A stretch of DNA of 64,000 nt from Saururus chinensis (Eukaryota > Streptophyta > Magnoliopsida > Piperales > Saururaceae): assembly GCA_035235625.1 (NCBI GenBank), contig CP141142.1:30328995-30392994 (forward strand), in the 5' to 3' direction. Positions within the stretch are counted from its first letter, which is position 1, and every line of letters begins with the position of its first letter. A model generated the notes under the pieces. The model saw nothing but the letters and a program-made list of their open reading frames with translations. It had not been told where the DNA came from and searched no databases. Positions 13,741 through 26,149 of the stretch are shown here, one piece after another. A program made the position numbers and the translations under genes.

Positions 13741-15584
13741 TTTTAAATAAAACACACTAAATGCTCAACAAAATTAAATAAACAGTTATTACAGAAATCA
13801 CTGTTCATATAAATTATAAATATAATTTACATTCTAATTTACTTAATGAATCTCTGTTAATCTCGACTCTAAGTCCTACCTTAATGGCCGAGTTGTCATC
13901 GATCCACCGCCGCCAGAGCCTCGCCGTCCACCACCTTCTCTCCTCCCTTATGGGTAAAAAATTCTCCCCTTTCACCACCTCCAAGCTCCAGTAATTGTGC
14001 CCTAGCGTTAGCATCCATTTTATAAGCATGAGGATTAGCATTCTTAATCCCTTTAGAAATTGGGTCAAACCTCCTCACTTAAGTAACCTAATTAGGCCTC
14101 TAAAAATTAGTTTTATCACATTAATTAATCATGCCCACAAAATGAACTCATCTCTTCAACACCTAGCCTCTTTATTATATCCTTTTCCCTTTTTGAACAA
14201 GGGCTTCTTGTTGGAAATGACAAAAAAAATAGCCTATGTCCACAAATGTGTCCGTCCATCTTTGGATAGTCCAACTGACAAAGGAGTCTATATATATATA
14301 TATATATCTATCAGCACAACCCAGGTTTTATAATCCGTTTCAATGTCTAGCAATCAATATGGGGATTTTTTTTAGATAAATCATGACTCAAAAGTGCCCC
14401 GTAATGTGATAGTTGTTTTCTTTCATTTTCACAACAATAAAAAAACATCATTAATAATTTAGTGAAGATCCAGTCTATGTACCCAGTCTCCCACATTAAT
14501 AGCTCCACTTAGCTATTAGAATGGGATGGAAGGAGTAAAAGTACAACAACTAGAAAAGGAAATCATTTTGACAATTAGCCTGGACCTCTTGTCCTTATTA
14601 TCACAATTTTAATGGTAGAAGAAATCCTAATGGTCAACTATTACGCACTACGCATCCTTAGCAACTCAATACACGGATGTTTGAGCATATCGTCAAATGT
14701 TTTTAATTAAAATCTTGATCTATTATCAGAAACTTTTCCTATTCTTAGTATATTATGTATTTATGACTATCTATAGTTTGTACGACTCTTCAATTCAACC
14801 CACATGCAAAGGTCCTAAAACTATAATTGTAATCATATTATGATCTTAAAAAAGGAGAAGGGCCTAGTACCTTAGAATTTTTTTATTTTTGACACTTTTA
14901 CAAATTTAATATTAATTCCAAAATTACCTAAATTAACTGTTAAACATTTCTTTTGGCAGTTTGGTGTCCCTTGCTTCGCCGTCGCTGAGTGATTAACCAT
15001 TACCTTTTAACTTCTACCTGCTGTATGAAGTTTGATTGTAGCTGACTGAGCAACGATCCAATCTTTAGCCCCTGAGTAAAGATATGTTGTTGAGTTTCGA
15101 TTGTCCCAGATCTTCCTCTTATTTTTTTAATAGAAAGGTCAGGAAGATGCAATCAGGTCACATATGTTTTTTATGATTTTGGTTAGGGATCATAAAAATG
15201 TATTGTTGTACTTAGACGATATGATGTGATCATGCTCTTTATATTAGTTACGTTGGGTATGGAGTATACCCTAATTTGTTGTTAGTCTTTGGGTGCAGCA
15301 GTGGTTTTATCTCTTTTATTTGGAATGGCATTCATTGTAAGGGCTGAAGCTCCAAAAGCTTATTTAGAATACCTTGGAGTGGTGTTAGACCGTTTAGTCT
15401 ATAGGTGTACCAGTGGTCGTACCTCTATTATTTATGATGTATTATAGTAGGCGTTGGGGTTAGCATGCAAGGGTTCACATTACTCAAGAGGCAAACATGT
15501 TTTGAATTACTGACCACCCACTTACGCTGTCGAATCTCAATGCAATGACTCAAGATGCGTCAACATGAGCCCGGCTCATGCTAA
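13741..15584. other. Intergenic, no gene recognised
   Basis: AT-rich sequence with short frames on both strands and a small TA microsatellite at about 14290-14307. Nothing here supports a gene or a bounded element. Confidence 0.5.
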
Positions 15585-15702
15585 CTCGTTTCTAGTTTAA
15601 AAGCCTTTGAAAAACTTTCATGCTCCAATGTTCTTAAATCTATTACTCGTTTCTAGTTTAAAAGCCTTTGAAAAACTTTCGTACTCCAATGTTCTTAAAT
15701 CC
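15585..15702. repeat. Two tandem copies of a 61-bp unit
   Basis: The unit starting CTCGTTTCTAGTTTAAAAGC at about 15585 recurs at about 15646, with a few substitutions (TTTCATGCTCC versus TTTCGTACTCC). Confidence 0.9.
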
Positions 15703-17184
15703 ATTTTAACATGCAATAGTAAAAATGGAGCATTTTTTCTTATATTGCATTCAAAACTGATATTCGTTTTGCACAAACAACGCATATAAAAAAAAGTTGG
15801 TGTCGTGGCTAAGGCCATGCCTCAAGAAGTGGAGGTCTTGAGTTTGATCTCTTTCCTTATCCACCAATTTTATGTATCTTCTGTATTGAAGTATATCTGC
15901 TCCTATCCACCTCTATCACACATAGTAATGTTATATCTCTTTCAAAATCCTACTGTAAAATCCACTATATGCATCACCTCCATTGATTTATGGGAGCCAC
16001 TGCATTAAAACACGGTGGTGATGTGTATCAATATGGGTTCTAAATTGAGATTTTGGAAGGACAAAGAGCATTTTCCCTACGCACATCTTCTAGACCATTT
16101 GCACCAAATTTAACAAGGATGAAATTTTAAAAGGACCAGAATCCCTAATTCACCTTTTATTGATTCTCATTCATCACCCATTGCTAGAGGTGCCCTCTAG
16201 CACTATGGGGTGACGAGAGGAGTTAGAACATGGTTAGTGTGAAGAAAGAGTATTTTTGTTTTTTTATAATTTATACTCCTTCCGTCTTATATTAATATGT
16301 TATATTTAGTAAAATAATAATTTTTATTTAATAGTGAAACCGACATTTAAGAGAAGGAAAAATAAGTTCATTTCTTAAGTACCTAACTACTTAATTTAAC
16401 AAAATAGAGCTATAAATATGGTTCAACTAGTTTTATTTTTTAAGTAAATATATCTCATAACTAAAGAAAATTAGTGGTTCGAAAACTTAAGATAAAGTAA
16501 ATTAATAGTGGTTGCAACTTGCCTCCTTTTGAAAAGTTGGACGTGGAGGAGTCGGATACACATGTCTAATGAGATTTAGGCAACAGTTGAAAAGGTGAGC
16601 CATCACCAAACACACTATATTTGAACTAAATTAGATGAATTAGCCTCAGTTTGTGCAAAAAACAATCGCGGGATTGCCCATACCGCTAAAAAATGAACAG
16701 TTTTAAATATAGATTGGGCCAATGTACGTACGTAAATGGGTCAAACTCCCTTTTTGAGATGGATGGTGTTATGGGGTTAAGAAACTCCGAATAGATGCAG
16801 ATCAATTTGAACAGAACAAATTTGTGATTGCTTAAGAATGGCATCCCATCTTGGATTTTGGGCCTCAACACTTTAAATCTATTCGTTTAGAACCATGTAA
16901 ACGATGGCCTTTCTTCACGTGAAGTGGGCTTATGGAAAACAGTTTAAAAACGTGGAACTTTAAAAATATTCATCTAAACTGTTTGAGAAAAAACCTAATC
17001 TAAGCATGCTTAGGGAGAAACCAATAGTCATAAGCCTTCCAACTGTGTCGTAGCTTAAATTTAGTATTCTACAACATTTAGTAATTTAAACCTCCGACCT
17101 CACATTTGTCACAGAATACAAAAATAGCTCCCAAATAGCACGGACAACCATAGTTAAGGTGCCTTGTTTTGGCAAGCAGTATCT
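15703..17184. other. Intergenic sequence upstream of the RALF gene
   Basis: No gene recognised. About 15795-15870 looks faintly like a tRNA-derived SINE head, and about 16280 carries a Stowaway-like end (ACTCCTTCCGTCTTAT) without a visible partner. Confidence 0.45.
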
Positions 17185-17192
17185 TATAAATA
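17185..17192 (+). promoter_or_regulatory. TATA box of the RALF-like gene
   Basis: TATAAATA followed by GGGG lies 57 bp before the chosen ATG. A start of transcription about 30 bp downstream (about 17215-17225) would exclude the two upstream in-frame ATGs (17159, 17207) and leave 17249 as the first codon. Confidence 0.7.
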
Positions 17193-17248
17193 GGGGTCCA
17201 AGTCCCATGGAAACCAGGCTTGGCTGCTGTTACTGTAGGCAATTGACA

Positions 17249-17590
17249 ATGGCAAGCCTAAGATGCAGTGTGCTGTGGATCCTCGTCGTGATGGTTCTGT
17301 TCAAAGATGTTATGGCCGTTGTTGGGGTTGATAAAAGCATAGGCCGTGGAGCAATGGGCGGTAATGATATTCCATGCAATGGACCCTATAAGAGCAATTG
17401 CCAGCCCCACGAAGGCCACAAATACACAAGGCCTTGTACCAAGTTGAACGATTGCGATAGGGATCCCCCAACTACAAATGAGAGGAAGCTGTTGGGAGAC
17501 GAAGATATTGATGATACCTACAAGTACAGCACTTCTGCAACCGGCAAGAATGGTGGCCATGCCCAGCCTGCTTACTCCGTTGGTCTTTAG
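17249..17590 (+). CDS. RALF-like secreted signalling peptide precursor
   Basis: Single-exon gene for a 113-residue precursor. Residues 1-26 (MASLRCSVLWILVVMVLF..) form a hydrophobic signal peptide, so the product should be secreted. Residues 30-73 match the mature RALF (rapid alkalinization factor) core: GAMGGNDIPC, then cysteines at 43, 51, 63 and 69 with spacing C-x7-C-x11-C-x5-C, which would form two disulfides. RALFs are apoplastic ligands of CrRLK1L receptor kinases and LLG co-receptors. The dibasic RRxL protease site and a true YISY motif are missing, as in the short divergent RALF clade. Unusually, an acidic tail of about 40 residues (TTNERKLLGDEDIDDTYKYS..) follows the last cysteine. 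The ATG at 17249 was chosen for its ACAATGGC context, its place after the TATA box and the signal peptide right behind it. Confidence 0.75.
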   Translation: MASLRCSVLWILVVMVLFKDVMAVVGVDKSIGRGAMGGNDIPCNGPYKSNCQPHEGHKYTRPCTKLNDCDRDPPTTNERKLLGDEDIDDTYKYSTSATGKNGGHAQPAYSVGL

Positions 17591-17814
17591 GGTTGATCTT
17601 GAATGCCCGGCAACGTGATCTGGTTTTTGAAGAGTCCATGCATGGATGCACCTGATCGAAGCGTGTGCTGGGGGTTCTGACTATGATCATTAGTGTTGTG
17701 GTCATGTTTCCTTTATTTTGTTTGGATGAAATTTGTCTCCAAATAATGGAGGAGATATATATAGGCCAATATAAGTATTTTGCACAACCCTACATTAATA
17801 TATTCAATTAAAGA

Positions 17815-18043
17815 AACTAGTTCTTGCATGAAATTATAATTCTAACATGTTTTCTAACAAGAGCCCTATGACCAGAGATATTTTGCAGTGTGCGTTGTAC
17901 ACCCTATTGGCTGTGTATTTTACCATTTACATATTAAAAATACACAGCTAATAGGGTGTACAACGCACACGGCAAAATATCTCTGGTCATAAGGCGCTTG
18001 TTAGAAAACATGTTAGAATTATAATTTCATGCAAGAACTAGTT
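17815..18043. mobile_element. Foldback (hairpin) MITE-like element
   Basis: Arms 17815-17921 and 17937-18043 are inverted copies of each other over 107 bp with only four mismatches, around a 15-nt loop. Both ends are the palindrome AACTAGTT, which could be the element tip or an 8-bp target duplication of a hAT-type MITE. It lies 225 bp after the RALF stop codon and so may fall in its 3' transcribed region. A transcript would fold into one long hairpin, suitable as a Dicer-like substrate. A diverged relative lies at 56247-56302. Confidence 0.85.
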
Positions 18044-19142
18044 GCCCACATAGGGCTCTCAACATAATACACAAAAGGGCAGTTGCACATAGATTGCGAG
18101 CTGTCCTATCGAGCTATTGTCATAAAGCTTGGTCAAGCTAGTTACGTCCTTTATCATTCCATGGACATAGCATAAAGTAATTTTTTTTAATCCCGTTTAG
18201 AGACCAAGCTCATATAGGAATGAGCCAACTTTATAATTATCGTTGGATTAACATAAAGGGCTTATAATATTTTGGGGATGAGTAAGCCCCCTAAACCATG
18301 GTTACTACCTGAGAGTGGGACAATCTCTTTCCACTCCATCCCCCACACCTCCCTCCCGTAGCCGTCGTCTATGTTTGCCGCTCGAACTATTCCACCTCCA
18401 TATCGCCAAATTTTCCTCCGTGTTGCATGTTTCGCACCCTGTTGGCAGCCCCCAAACTAGTTCTCCTCCTTGTCGCCGGCCACCTCACCGAAATCTCCAC
18501 TCTGCCCACAGCTAAACTCCTCGCCACCATCCACCCCACTCAATTCTGATCTACAGCACCACCTACCCCACTAGATTCTCATCCAAATTTTCTCCTCCTC
18601 CGCTCTCCCAGACACCCGGATGCTCCACTCTCCCAGACACCTGGATGCTCCGCTCCACCTGCTACCAAGTTCCGTGTCACCCTCTGCCCCACCGGATTCT
18701 CATCAACGCTGCCCACTGCCGAACAAGGCTCTCCCCCGCATCATCTTCGTGGACAAGGTAGATGACGAGGGTGATGACCCCACTGTGCAAACCATCATCA
18801 ACTCCTACCCCAAGTTCCCCTTTTCCTCGCTAATATTGTCTGCTCTATGGCTACAAGGAGGGGGAGATGTTCGGATGCTGGCTTATTGTCGTCATAACTT
18901 CAAGCTTCTTTGTGTCAAGGCCTGGTTCCACCTCTTCCTCCCCCACATGTCGGATCTCCCCCTCCTGACTCCCATCTCCACCCCGGTGGCCAAGGTAGTT
19001 CCCCTCTCCTGTGGGGAATAAAACTACAGGCCTCGTCAAACAGAGTATAAGTTTACTGTACTCTGGTTCTGGCCGAATAGAGTATATAGTTACTGTTCTA
19101 GAGTTCTGGGCGAACAGAGTATAGTTTTACTGTTCCCCTACC
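18044..19142. other. C-rich intergenic stretch with short repeats
   Basis: 18310-19020 is rich in CTCC/CACC and carries several frames (including one containing RIIFVDKVDDEGDD) that I cannot assign to a family. At 19037-19135 a unit of about 37 bp (AGAGTATA..TTACTGT..GTTCTGGCCGAA) is repeated about three times. Confidence 0.5.
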
Positions 19143-19579
19143 TGTACTGCGGAAATATGGATCTAGGAACGCCAATACGAAAGCAAAGTACACAAGGGAA
19201 TTTAACGTGGTTCGGCCTTGCTGCTTACGTCCACGAGATCACACAATTCCACTAAATAGAGAATAAGAGTACAAGAGAATTACAAGATCTCTCAGCAACG
19301 CTCCTCACGCAATACACAAGAAGAAAACTCCAACTTCCTCCCAGAAATTCCTGTTCTTCTTCTCTGTGCGTAGACCTCTCGGTTCCGGGTCGTGGCGGCT
19401 GCAACTTCTCTGGAATTCTCTTTACGTCAGAATCCATTCACGCATCAATCTCTCATCAATCATAAGCCTCTATGATAAAACCTATTTATAACTTAGGTCA
19501 TGCATAGTAAAGGACAAGACTGCCCTTCACTTAATGACAACCCGTAATTATTGTTTCACCGCCAACATCTCCCACTACC
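19138..19579 (-). mobile_element. Solo LTR (copia-like), 432 bp, with TSD CTACC
   Basis: 19143-19574 starts TGTACTGCGG and ends AACATCTCCCA, flanked by CTACC at 19138-19142 and 19575-19579. Read on the minus strand the right end is TGGGAGATGTTGGCGG, the usual junction of a copia polypurine tract with its LTR. The body contains the motif AACGTGGTTCGGCC common in plant copia LTRs. Confidence 0.6.
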
Positions 19580-20390
19580 CTGCTCACCTTCCCCCTTCCT
19601 CAATCTCTCCCTCATCTGTTTCTGTACTTTTGTTTGCTTGGTCAGTGACGACTTTTGTAAGATAAACAGGTACTAATCAGAAGGAAAAAAAGGGGGTCTT
19701 TCTGTTTGTGGTAGGGTTGCTATAAGGCTAAATGCTCCTCTATAGTAAGGACACATAAGAATGCTAATGAGGATATGCTATTGGGTTGTGGATGATAATT
19801 AAAATGAATATGATAACTAAAATGTTTTCATATCAGTTATCGATCTCTTGTGTTATTTACTATGCTTCACTGATTTGTCATATGTGAAAGATCTTGTTCC
19901 TCATTTAAGCAAAAGGTGCATTAACTCTAAAGGCATATCCTGTGCACTGGATGGTAAATTCCCTTCCCTAGTACACATTGTCCTCTAAACATGTTTATTT
20001 TTTGTGTATAAACCTTTCATGGCTGTTTTGGTGTTTTAGTAGTAATTTGGATATTGAATTGGGCGGCTCTTCTTTATATCCACTGCACTGAATTCCTACC
20101 AAAAGGAGACATTGAAGAGATTAGGAGCGGGAGCTGTCATAATATACTGGGATGACTGTAGATGAATTGAAAAGCTTTCTGAAGTAAACCCCATGCTTGG
20201 GTTTTGAGGCTGCAGGTTACTATTTTATGTTATCAAACTCTTTAGTTACTTCTTTTATAGAGCCATTTTATGAAAATTAAGCATGCTCAAAAAGGCATTG
20301 AGTAATCTAATCTATTTTGCTAAATTCTGTGATTAGGCTTGGAATTTCATACCCATAACTAACAAAAATACAAGTAAGACCTATTTTTGC
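19580..20390. other. Intergenic or intronic, no gene recognised
   Basis: No coding segment is convincing. A small piece at about 20150-20185 reads MTVDELKSFLK before a stop. It could belong to the same unrecognised gene as the exon-like segment that follows. Confidence 0.4.
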
Positions 20391-20601
20391 AGCTGCCATA
20401 AGCATGACCAATCAAGGGGTTACACTTTTTCCTGAGATAATGGTCCTCCTCGTGGGTCAGGAAGGTGACATGCCTTTCTCAGTTGCATCTCTGTATGGTA
20501 GTGGTGGAGGCTCAAAATCCTGCCCTGCTGAGAGTGTAATTTTAAGTGGGAAAGTTGGAGGTCTTTGTGCTGACCTATCAGGAATACTTGTGAAAAAGTG
20601 A
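20391..20601 (+). other. Unassigned exon-like coding segment
   Basis: A TTTTTGCAG acceptor-like site ends at 20390. An open frame follows: AAISMTNQGVTLFPEIMVLL, VGQEGDMPFSVASLYGSGGG, then SKSCPAESVILSGKVGGLCA and DLSGILVKK before a TGA. The composition looks like genuine protein rather than random frame, but I do not recognise the family. Another exon-like segment in the same direction lies beyond the 4.9-kb solo LTR (26020-26149), so the LTR may sit in an intron. A clean phase match between the two could not be shown. Confidence 0.35.
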
Positions 20602-21759
20602 ATTGTCAAAAGTGAATTGTCCACATTGAGGTAACCTATACATATTGTTTTTGCAATATTAATATAAATAATATTATTCATTGTTGTGTTGGCAAAGATC
20701 TTACCTCTTGGGCAACCGAGTCAATCATATATGAAGATGTTACAATTTCAGGGGTAAATATTTAGTCTATCATTGAACACCATTGTTTTTCAGTTTTGAC
20801 CATCATGGTCCTTGAATTGGTGATTGAAATCGAGTTGAGTCCTTGCATCTTAGGGATTGTTGTTTTGGTGACGTTAGGTCACATGTTTCACTTATCCATG
20901 TCAAGGTGGTTAGGAACTATGATAGCCTGATAGTCTTTCGACGTGGTTTTTGATTAATATACACTTTTTTGAATCATATGGTAAGTTGTTATAGTTTGCT
21001 AACTAAAATTTGATGTTTATGTGATTTTTGTGTAACGCCCGAGATTTTTTATCACATTTTCTTTAAAATTTACAGAAACTTTTTGCAACATAATAGCTAT
21101 AAATCGAAAAAAATGACAAATATAAAACCTGTGAAAGTAGTTCAAAATTTAAAACATCACACATCAATCATTTTTCCTTACAAATTTTTCTCATTCGATC
21201 AAACATCGTACGGCTAAACCGAACATCATCAGGCGCTACTCGAAAATAAATGTACGAATAAATGTTATGATCATAGACTTTAAATACAAATATCTCTCAG
21301 GTATCCCTAAGTGCATGTCCCATAACTATCCACGGTCTGATCCAAACTAAAAGTCTAGAATACATAAACATCTTAATTCTCATCTCACCCAATACATCAA
21401 ATTGTGGTACAAAAAAACTCGCAGTGAGTCAAGGATATACCTAAGTCCAAGGAAATCAATTCACCGTGGAAATGAGCATCCATCTCCAGGAGCTCTCCAC
21501 ACAAACCTGTAAAAACCTCCCGAACAACAGGGCTAAAAAAATTGGGTAATGAGTATTTTCATACATAGTAGCAAAATACCCAGTAGGGGAGTTCTAAACA
21601 GTGAGCTCAGTAAATCCATACATAGATGTGTTCATGCAACTCAAACATGAAGCAAACAAGCATATCATAATCATGCTCATACGCATATAGTCACGCATAT
21701 CATCATGCTAAAATCATACCATCAACCGATCTCACACATACACTCTTAATCAGAGTCAT

Positions 21760-22110
21760 ACAAGCTTACTCGTACCACCGTATGCTTACTCAAACAACTT
21801 ACACATACCTGTACGACCTTACTCGTACAATCATACACTGACTCGTATGACCTTACTCGTACAACCATACACTTACTCATATAACTTACACATACTTGTA
21901 TGACCTTACTCGTACAATCTTACTCTTATGACCTTACTCATAGAGTCTTACTCAAAATCATACACTTACTATCTTACTCAGAAATATACTCTTACAATTG
22001 TACTTATACTCATAATCTTATAGTCGTGCTCATACTCTTACAATCGTGCTCATACATATACTGTTATAGTCGTGCTCATAATCATACATACCAACTTACA
22101 TAGTCGTACA
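21760..22110. repeat. Short degenerate repeats (CTTACTCGTAC / TCATAC)
   Basis: Units built on ACTTACTCGTACAATCATAC recur irregularly at roughly 15-25 bp intervals, inside the solo LTR. Confidence 0.7.
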
Positions 22111-22454
22111 CATATTATCGACCACTAAAGCTCATTACAACTAATAAGCTCCAATGTCAAAATGTAAAAGAATGCTATTGGGGCATCACCTTAACCTCCG
22201 GGGAGTGACTAGACGTCATGGACTTTTCCAATTGCAAGGCACACCAATGTTCATGGGGCACAGGATCAAACAGGTAAGAGTAGGTCCATGATACTACTTA
22301 CATGAGCATGCAAGCATAAACACCCACACAGAAGGGGTCATACAATTGCCCACAATAATGGGTCTATAGTGCCATAGAATTGCCCACCATAATGGGTCTT
22401 ATAGTGTCAATGCCACTCTTGGGCAGAAATCATATAGTGTCACTCTTGGGCAGA

Positions 22455-22640
22455 ATCATACAACGCTCTCAACGGAGCATCAAACATCTAGGTTTATATA
22501 ACACACAGACCAAATCGAAAATATACATCACTCTCAATAGAGCATCAAACGTCTAGGCTTTATACAACACACAGACTAAATCGGAAACATGCATCGCTCT
22601 CAACAGAGCATCAGACGTCGAGTACTCTATGCAGTACACA
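22455..22640. repeat. Three tandem units of about 66 bp
   Basis: CTCTCAAC(G/A)GAGCATC followed by ACACACAGAC(C/T)AAATCG is repeated three times with substitutions, inside the solo LTR. Confidence 0.85.
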
Positions 22641-23417
22641 GACAACATCCCACAGGATAAAGACCATGGCAAGATATGAGAAATGCTCTGCCGACTCATT
22701 ATCGGCTGGCTCAAACATGGAACTTAATCCGTAGAACCCTCAGGTCTCAAACTCAACGCTATCATTAGTTGTGCTTAGAATTCAAGTTTGAATTATGTAA
22801 TTTATGTGGTACAATTATGCCACACAAACACTCAAGCATACCGTGCTCCACTGATCAAACCGAATCTGAGCCCGATCTGAAACCCCAGTTCATCAGGGCA
22901 GCATACTTCATTTAACCCGTCCATATTATGATCAACTCATTGTACATCAAATTCTTACAGTCTTACATACTCTGCCATCCACCTTATGGCTAAAACATCT
23001 TACACAAATATCATCAAACTAAGCTCCTCAGAGCCAAACCCAGTTATCACCCTCTTACTTATACCTTACTTATTATGCTTACTTTTCACTTCATAATGTG
23101 TACATTATGCTTGTACAATTATGCATACTCTTATTGTCTGACAATCCCCCAACATGCGCTCTGATCCAAAACAATCTACTCCGATCCTCGCCCGTCATAC
23201 TCATATCCTCTGTCATTCGTCATACACTTACACATCCATATCCAAATCCATACCAAACACTGTCACTTCTTACCATCCATAGCCCATACCTCTGCCCACA
23301 TACATATACACATGTCCATAGCATATGTAAATAGCCATCATACATATGTATGTCTATCACACATACATATAACATACACATACTTTCATGCATATGTAAC
23401 TTACAAACATTCCCATT

Positions 23418-23728
23418 AGCCATCACTAGCACATACATACACATACGAAGCTTACCAACAAACACGCTAGCCATCACTGGCACATACATACACATATGAA
23501 GCTTACCAACAAACACGCTAGCCATCACTAGCACATACTCAATCCACATACGAAGCTTACCAACAAACACGCTAGCCATCACTAGCACATACATACACAT
23601 ATGAAGCTTACCAATAAATACGCTAGCCATCACTAGCACATACTTAATCCACATACGAAGCTTACCAACAAGCACGCTAGCCATCACTAGCACATACTCA
23701 ATCCACATACAAAGCTTACCAACATACT
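23418..23728. repeat. Six tandem units of 51-54 bp
   Basis: Each unit contains AGCCATCACTAGCACATAC, then GAAGCTTACCAACAAACACG. Two subtypes alternate, ATACACATA versus CTCAATCCACATA, hinting that a two-unit block was amplified. The minus-strand frame across it is an artefact of the repeats. Confidence 0.9.
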
Positions 23729-26019
23729 TCAAACATACATACAACCCACATGCATGTCATATGCATTTCAACATGGCATAATTCATCCTCTTACATCATG
23801 TAAACGGATCATGATCTAACATCCATAGCATTCAATCACATAATCCTAGCATGTTACTACTCATTCAAAGCATGCTTTCATGAAATTATGAGTTCAAAGC
23901 TCCCCTAGCTTGTAATCATGACATTTGATGGCGAGCACACGACGGTGGCAGCATCGGTAGTGGAGTTGGTGGCCAAAAGCATTGCCAAGTTGAGAGAACT
24001 ATTGTCCTAAGGGTTTTAGGAAGTGTCGAAAACAATCACAGCCAAACAGGGTGTCAGAAGTCAATGCAGCAAAATCCACGATCCACAGCGGCACATTAAG
24101 GCAGCCGGGAAAAAGGTCAAGACAACATAAGTGGCGGTGTGACCAGATGTTGAGGGTGTACTCACTAAAAGTGGGCTAGTGGCTGAGAAGTACTCGGTCG
24201 GCCATAAGATGTCGAAATCGGTTGTGGACAGCACCCAACAGTGTCAATTTCACGTCAACAAGAGCCCACATAACGGCGGAGAGTGTGGGGGGACACTCGA
24301 GGACAAAGGAGAGGTGGAGGAGGACTCTGATGTCAACTCCATTCGGTGGCAGAGCCATCCGATGGTTAGGCGGCACAAATAGGCACCTAAACCGAAAAGC
24401 ACACTCGTGGCCACATGCACACGCAACCAAAAAGGACCACTCTAGGGGGAGATAGGTCAGATGGTAGCAGCCCAAGGCCCACAAAAGGGCAATTGAGCTA
24501 TGGCCAAGAGGTGGTGGCCGATCGAAGTGGCGACATCGCCGATCACCACCCACAACCAACACATTTGGTGCCGGCAGCTGTGCATCTCGCAATGTATAGG
24601 GCAAAGGCAAGCAGCCCATTTCGGGCGGAGGTATAATCGGGACAAGTGGGGCTAGCCCTCACTATTGCCGAACCTGGGTAGAGCCCATGATGGCCAAATA
24701 ACCCACAGCTCCCTGATGGCAACGACCTGAGACGCACCCAAAGCGTCTAACCAAGCGGAGCTAGTCAATAGGGGCGACGCGGGGTCGGAAACAGAAACCC
24801 CCAACCGACACTGGATAAAGGTAGGCTGGACGGAGTCCTACCGAAGTCCATCCAATGGCCGATAAAGATGACAACACTACCAATCACCACCCACAACCAA
24901 AACCATGGTGCGGGTGGCTGTGCATCTAGCATGGTCAAGGGCAAAGGGGTAGGAGCATGGCGGCCAATGCCAACAAGGGCCATCGAGATGAAATCGGGCT
25001 AGCCCTTGCTATGTCAAGGTGGGCCAAGCAAAAGCCAACAAAAAATAACCCATGGAGATGATAGAACTATTGTCCAGCAAAACGCACAGAGACAAAACAT
25101 CGACCAAAAGATCGGCCGACACATAGGGAAGCCCAGGGGCAGTAACAGTGGCTCTGGCCAGCACTTATGGGGTCCTGGTGGCTGCATGGTACTAAGTCCA
25201 GTGGAGGTAGGCAGCATGTGACGGCAAACAACCTCCAACGACTAAAAAAATACACCGAACAGTGAGATGAAACAAGAACAAAAACCCGACCAAAGTACCA
25301 TTAGCTCACAGCAGAGCAAAGAAAGCATGGAAGCTCTAGCCAGCGCCTATGGGTTCCTAACAGCCATCCAAACATAAGTCTAGTTGAGGGCGGCCGCAAA
25401 CGACATCAAAATCGCACCCCACGGCTCAAAAATGAGAATTGAAGGAGAGAAAAACTGAAGAAAAGTTTGGTACCTCATAGAGGAGCGGAGAGGCCATAGC
25501 GGCGGTCATAGTTGGTACCTAAAGACTCGTGGCGGTGAGGCAAAGAGGATCCCGATAAAAATCGGTGAAATCCGATGACAGAGGACGGAGAACGGAGCAA
25601 CCAGAATCTCACTCGGGTTCTCACAAAAGTCACTGGACATGAAAAATGTTACTGGATGTCTTGGAATTCGATCAATGGATTTTATATATAATCTTTTTAA
25701 TTTTTCTATTTACATCCATAACACGCATTAACCTCCTAGTTATGCGTTGTACCTCCAAAATTCAAACCGTAAGTGCGCGGCGAGGCCCGCGGCCTATGAC
25801 TAAGCTCCACACCCGACTCTACGGGTATATATACGGGGTAAATACACAAATACAAATGTCAAAGTGTCACATTTTTCCCGCCAAAAATAACTAGAAAAAT
25901 AGCAAGAAAATCATAAAAAAAAATCAGGGACATTACATTTTGTTTCATTATTTTTTTTTGTTATAGGTTTGATAGTTGAGTTTCTAATTAAATCAGAACT
26001 CAAATTTCTATGTAATTAG

Positions 26020-26149
26020 GATATGAATTCTTGGAAGGCTGGAATCTGGAATCTTCAGTTGGCAGCAACAGTGATGATTCACAAATTGTGGTCATTGGAA
26101 GTTCAAACAATCAGAGTGGAAATTTTGAAAATGGTTTAGCTGAAGATTT
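26020..26149 (+). other. Unassigned exon-like coding segment
   Basis: Bounded by an ATTAG acceptor-like site and a GTAGGT donor-like site, this piece reads YEFLEGWNLESSVGSNSDDS, then QIVVIGSSNNQSGNFENGLA and ED. It sits just right of the 4.9-kb solo LTR and on the same strand as the exon-like piece at 20391-20601. Family unknown. Confidence 0.35.

Larger units (their letters stand above)
21026..25942 (-). mobile_element. 4.9-kb solo LTR (Ty3/gypsy type) with TSD TTTTG
   Basis: 21031-25937 starts TGTAACGCCCGAGATTTT and ends GGGACATTACA, flanked on both sides by TTTTG (21026-21030, 25938-25942). No primer-binding site, polypurine tract or pol domain lies inside, so this is one LTR left after LTR-LTR recombination. 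The minus strand is preferred because a TATA-like ATATATAAAATCC is read leftward at about 25685, near the right end, and the better-supported LTR at 59833-62455 has that layout. Inside are a GC-rich leader-like zone (24000-25600, many short frames, no recognised protein) and several tandem arrays. Confidence 0.75.
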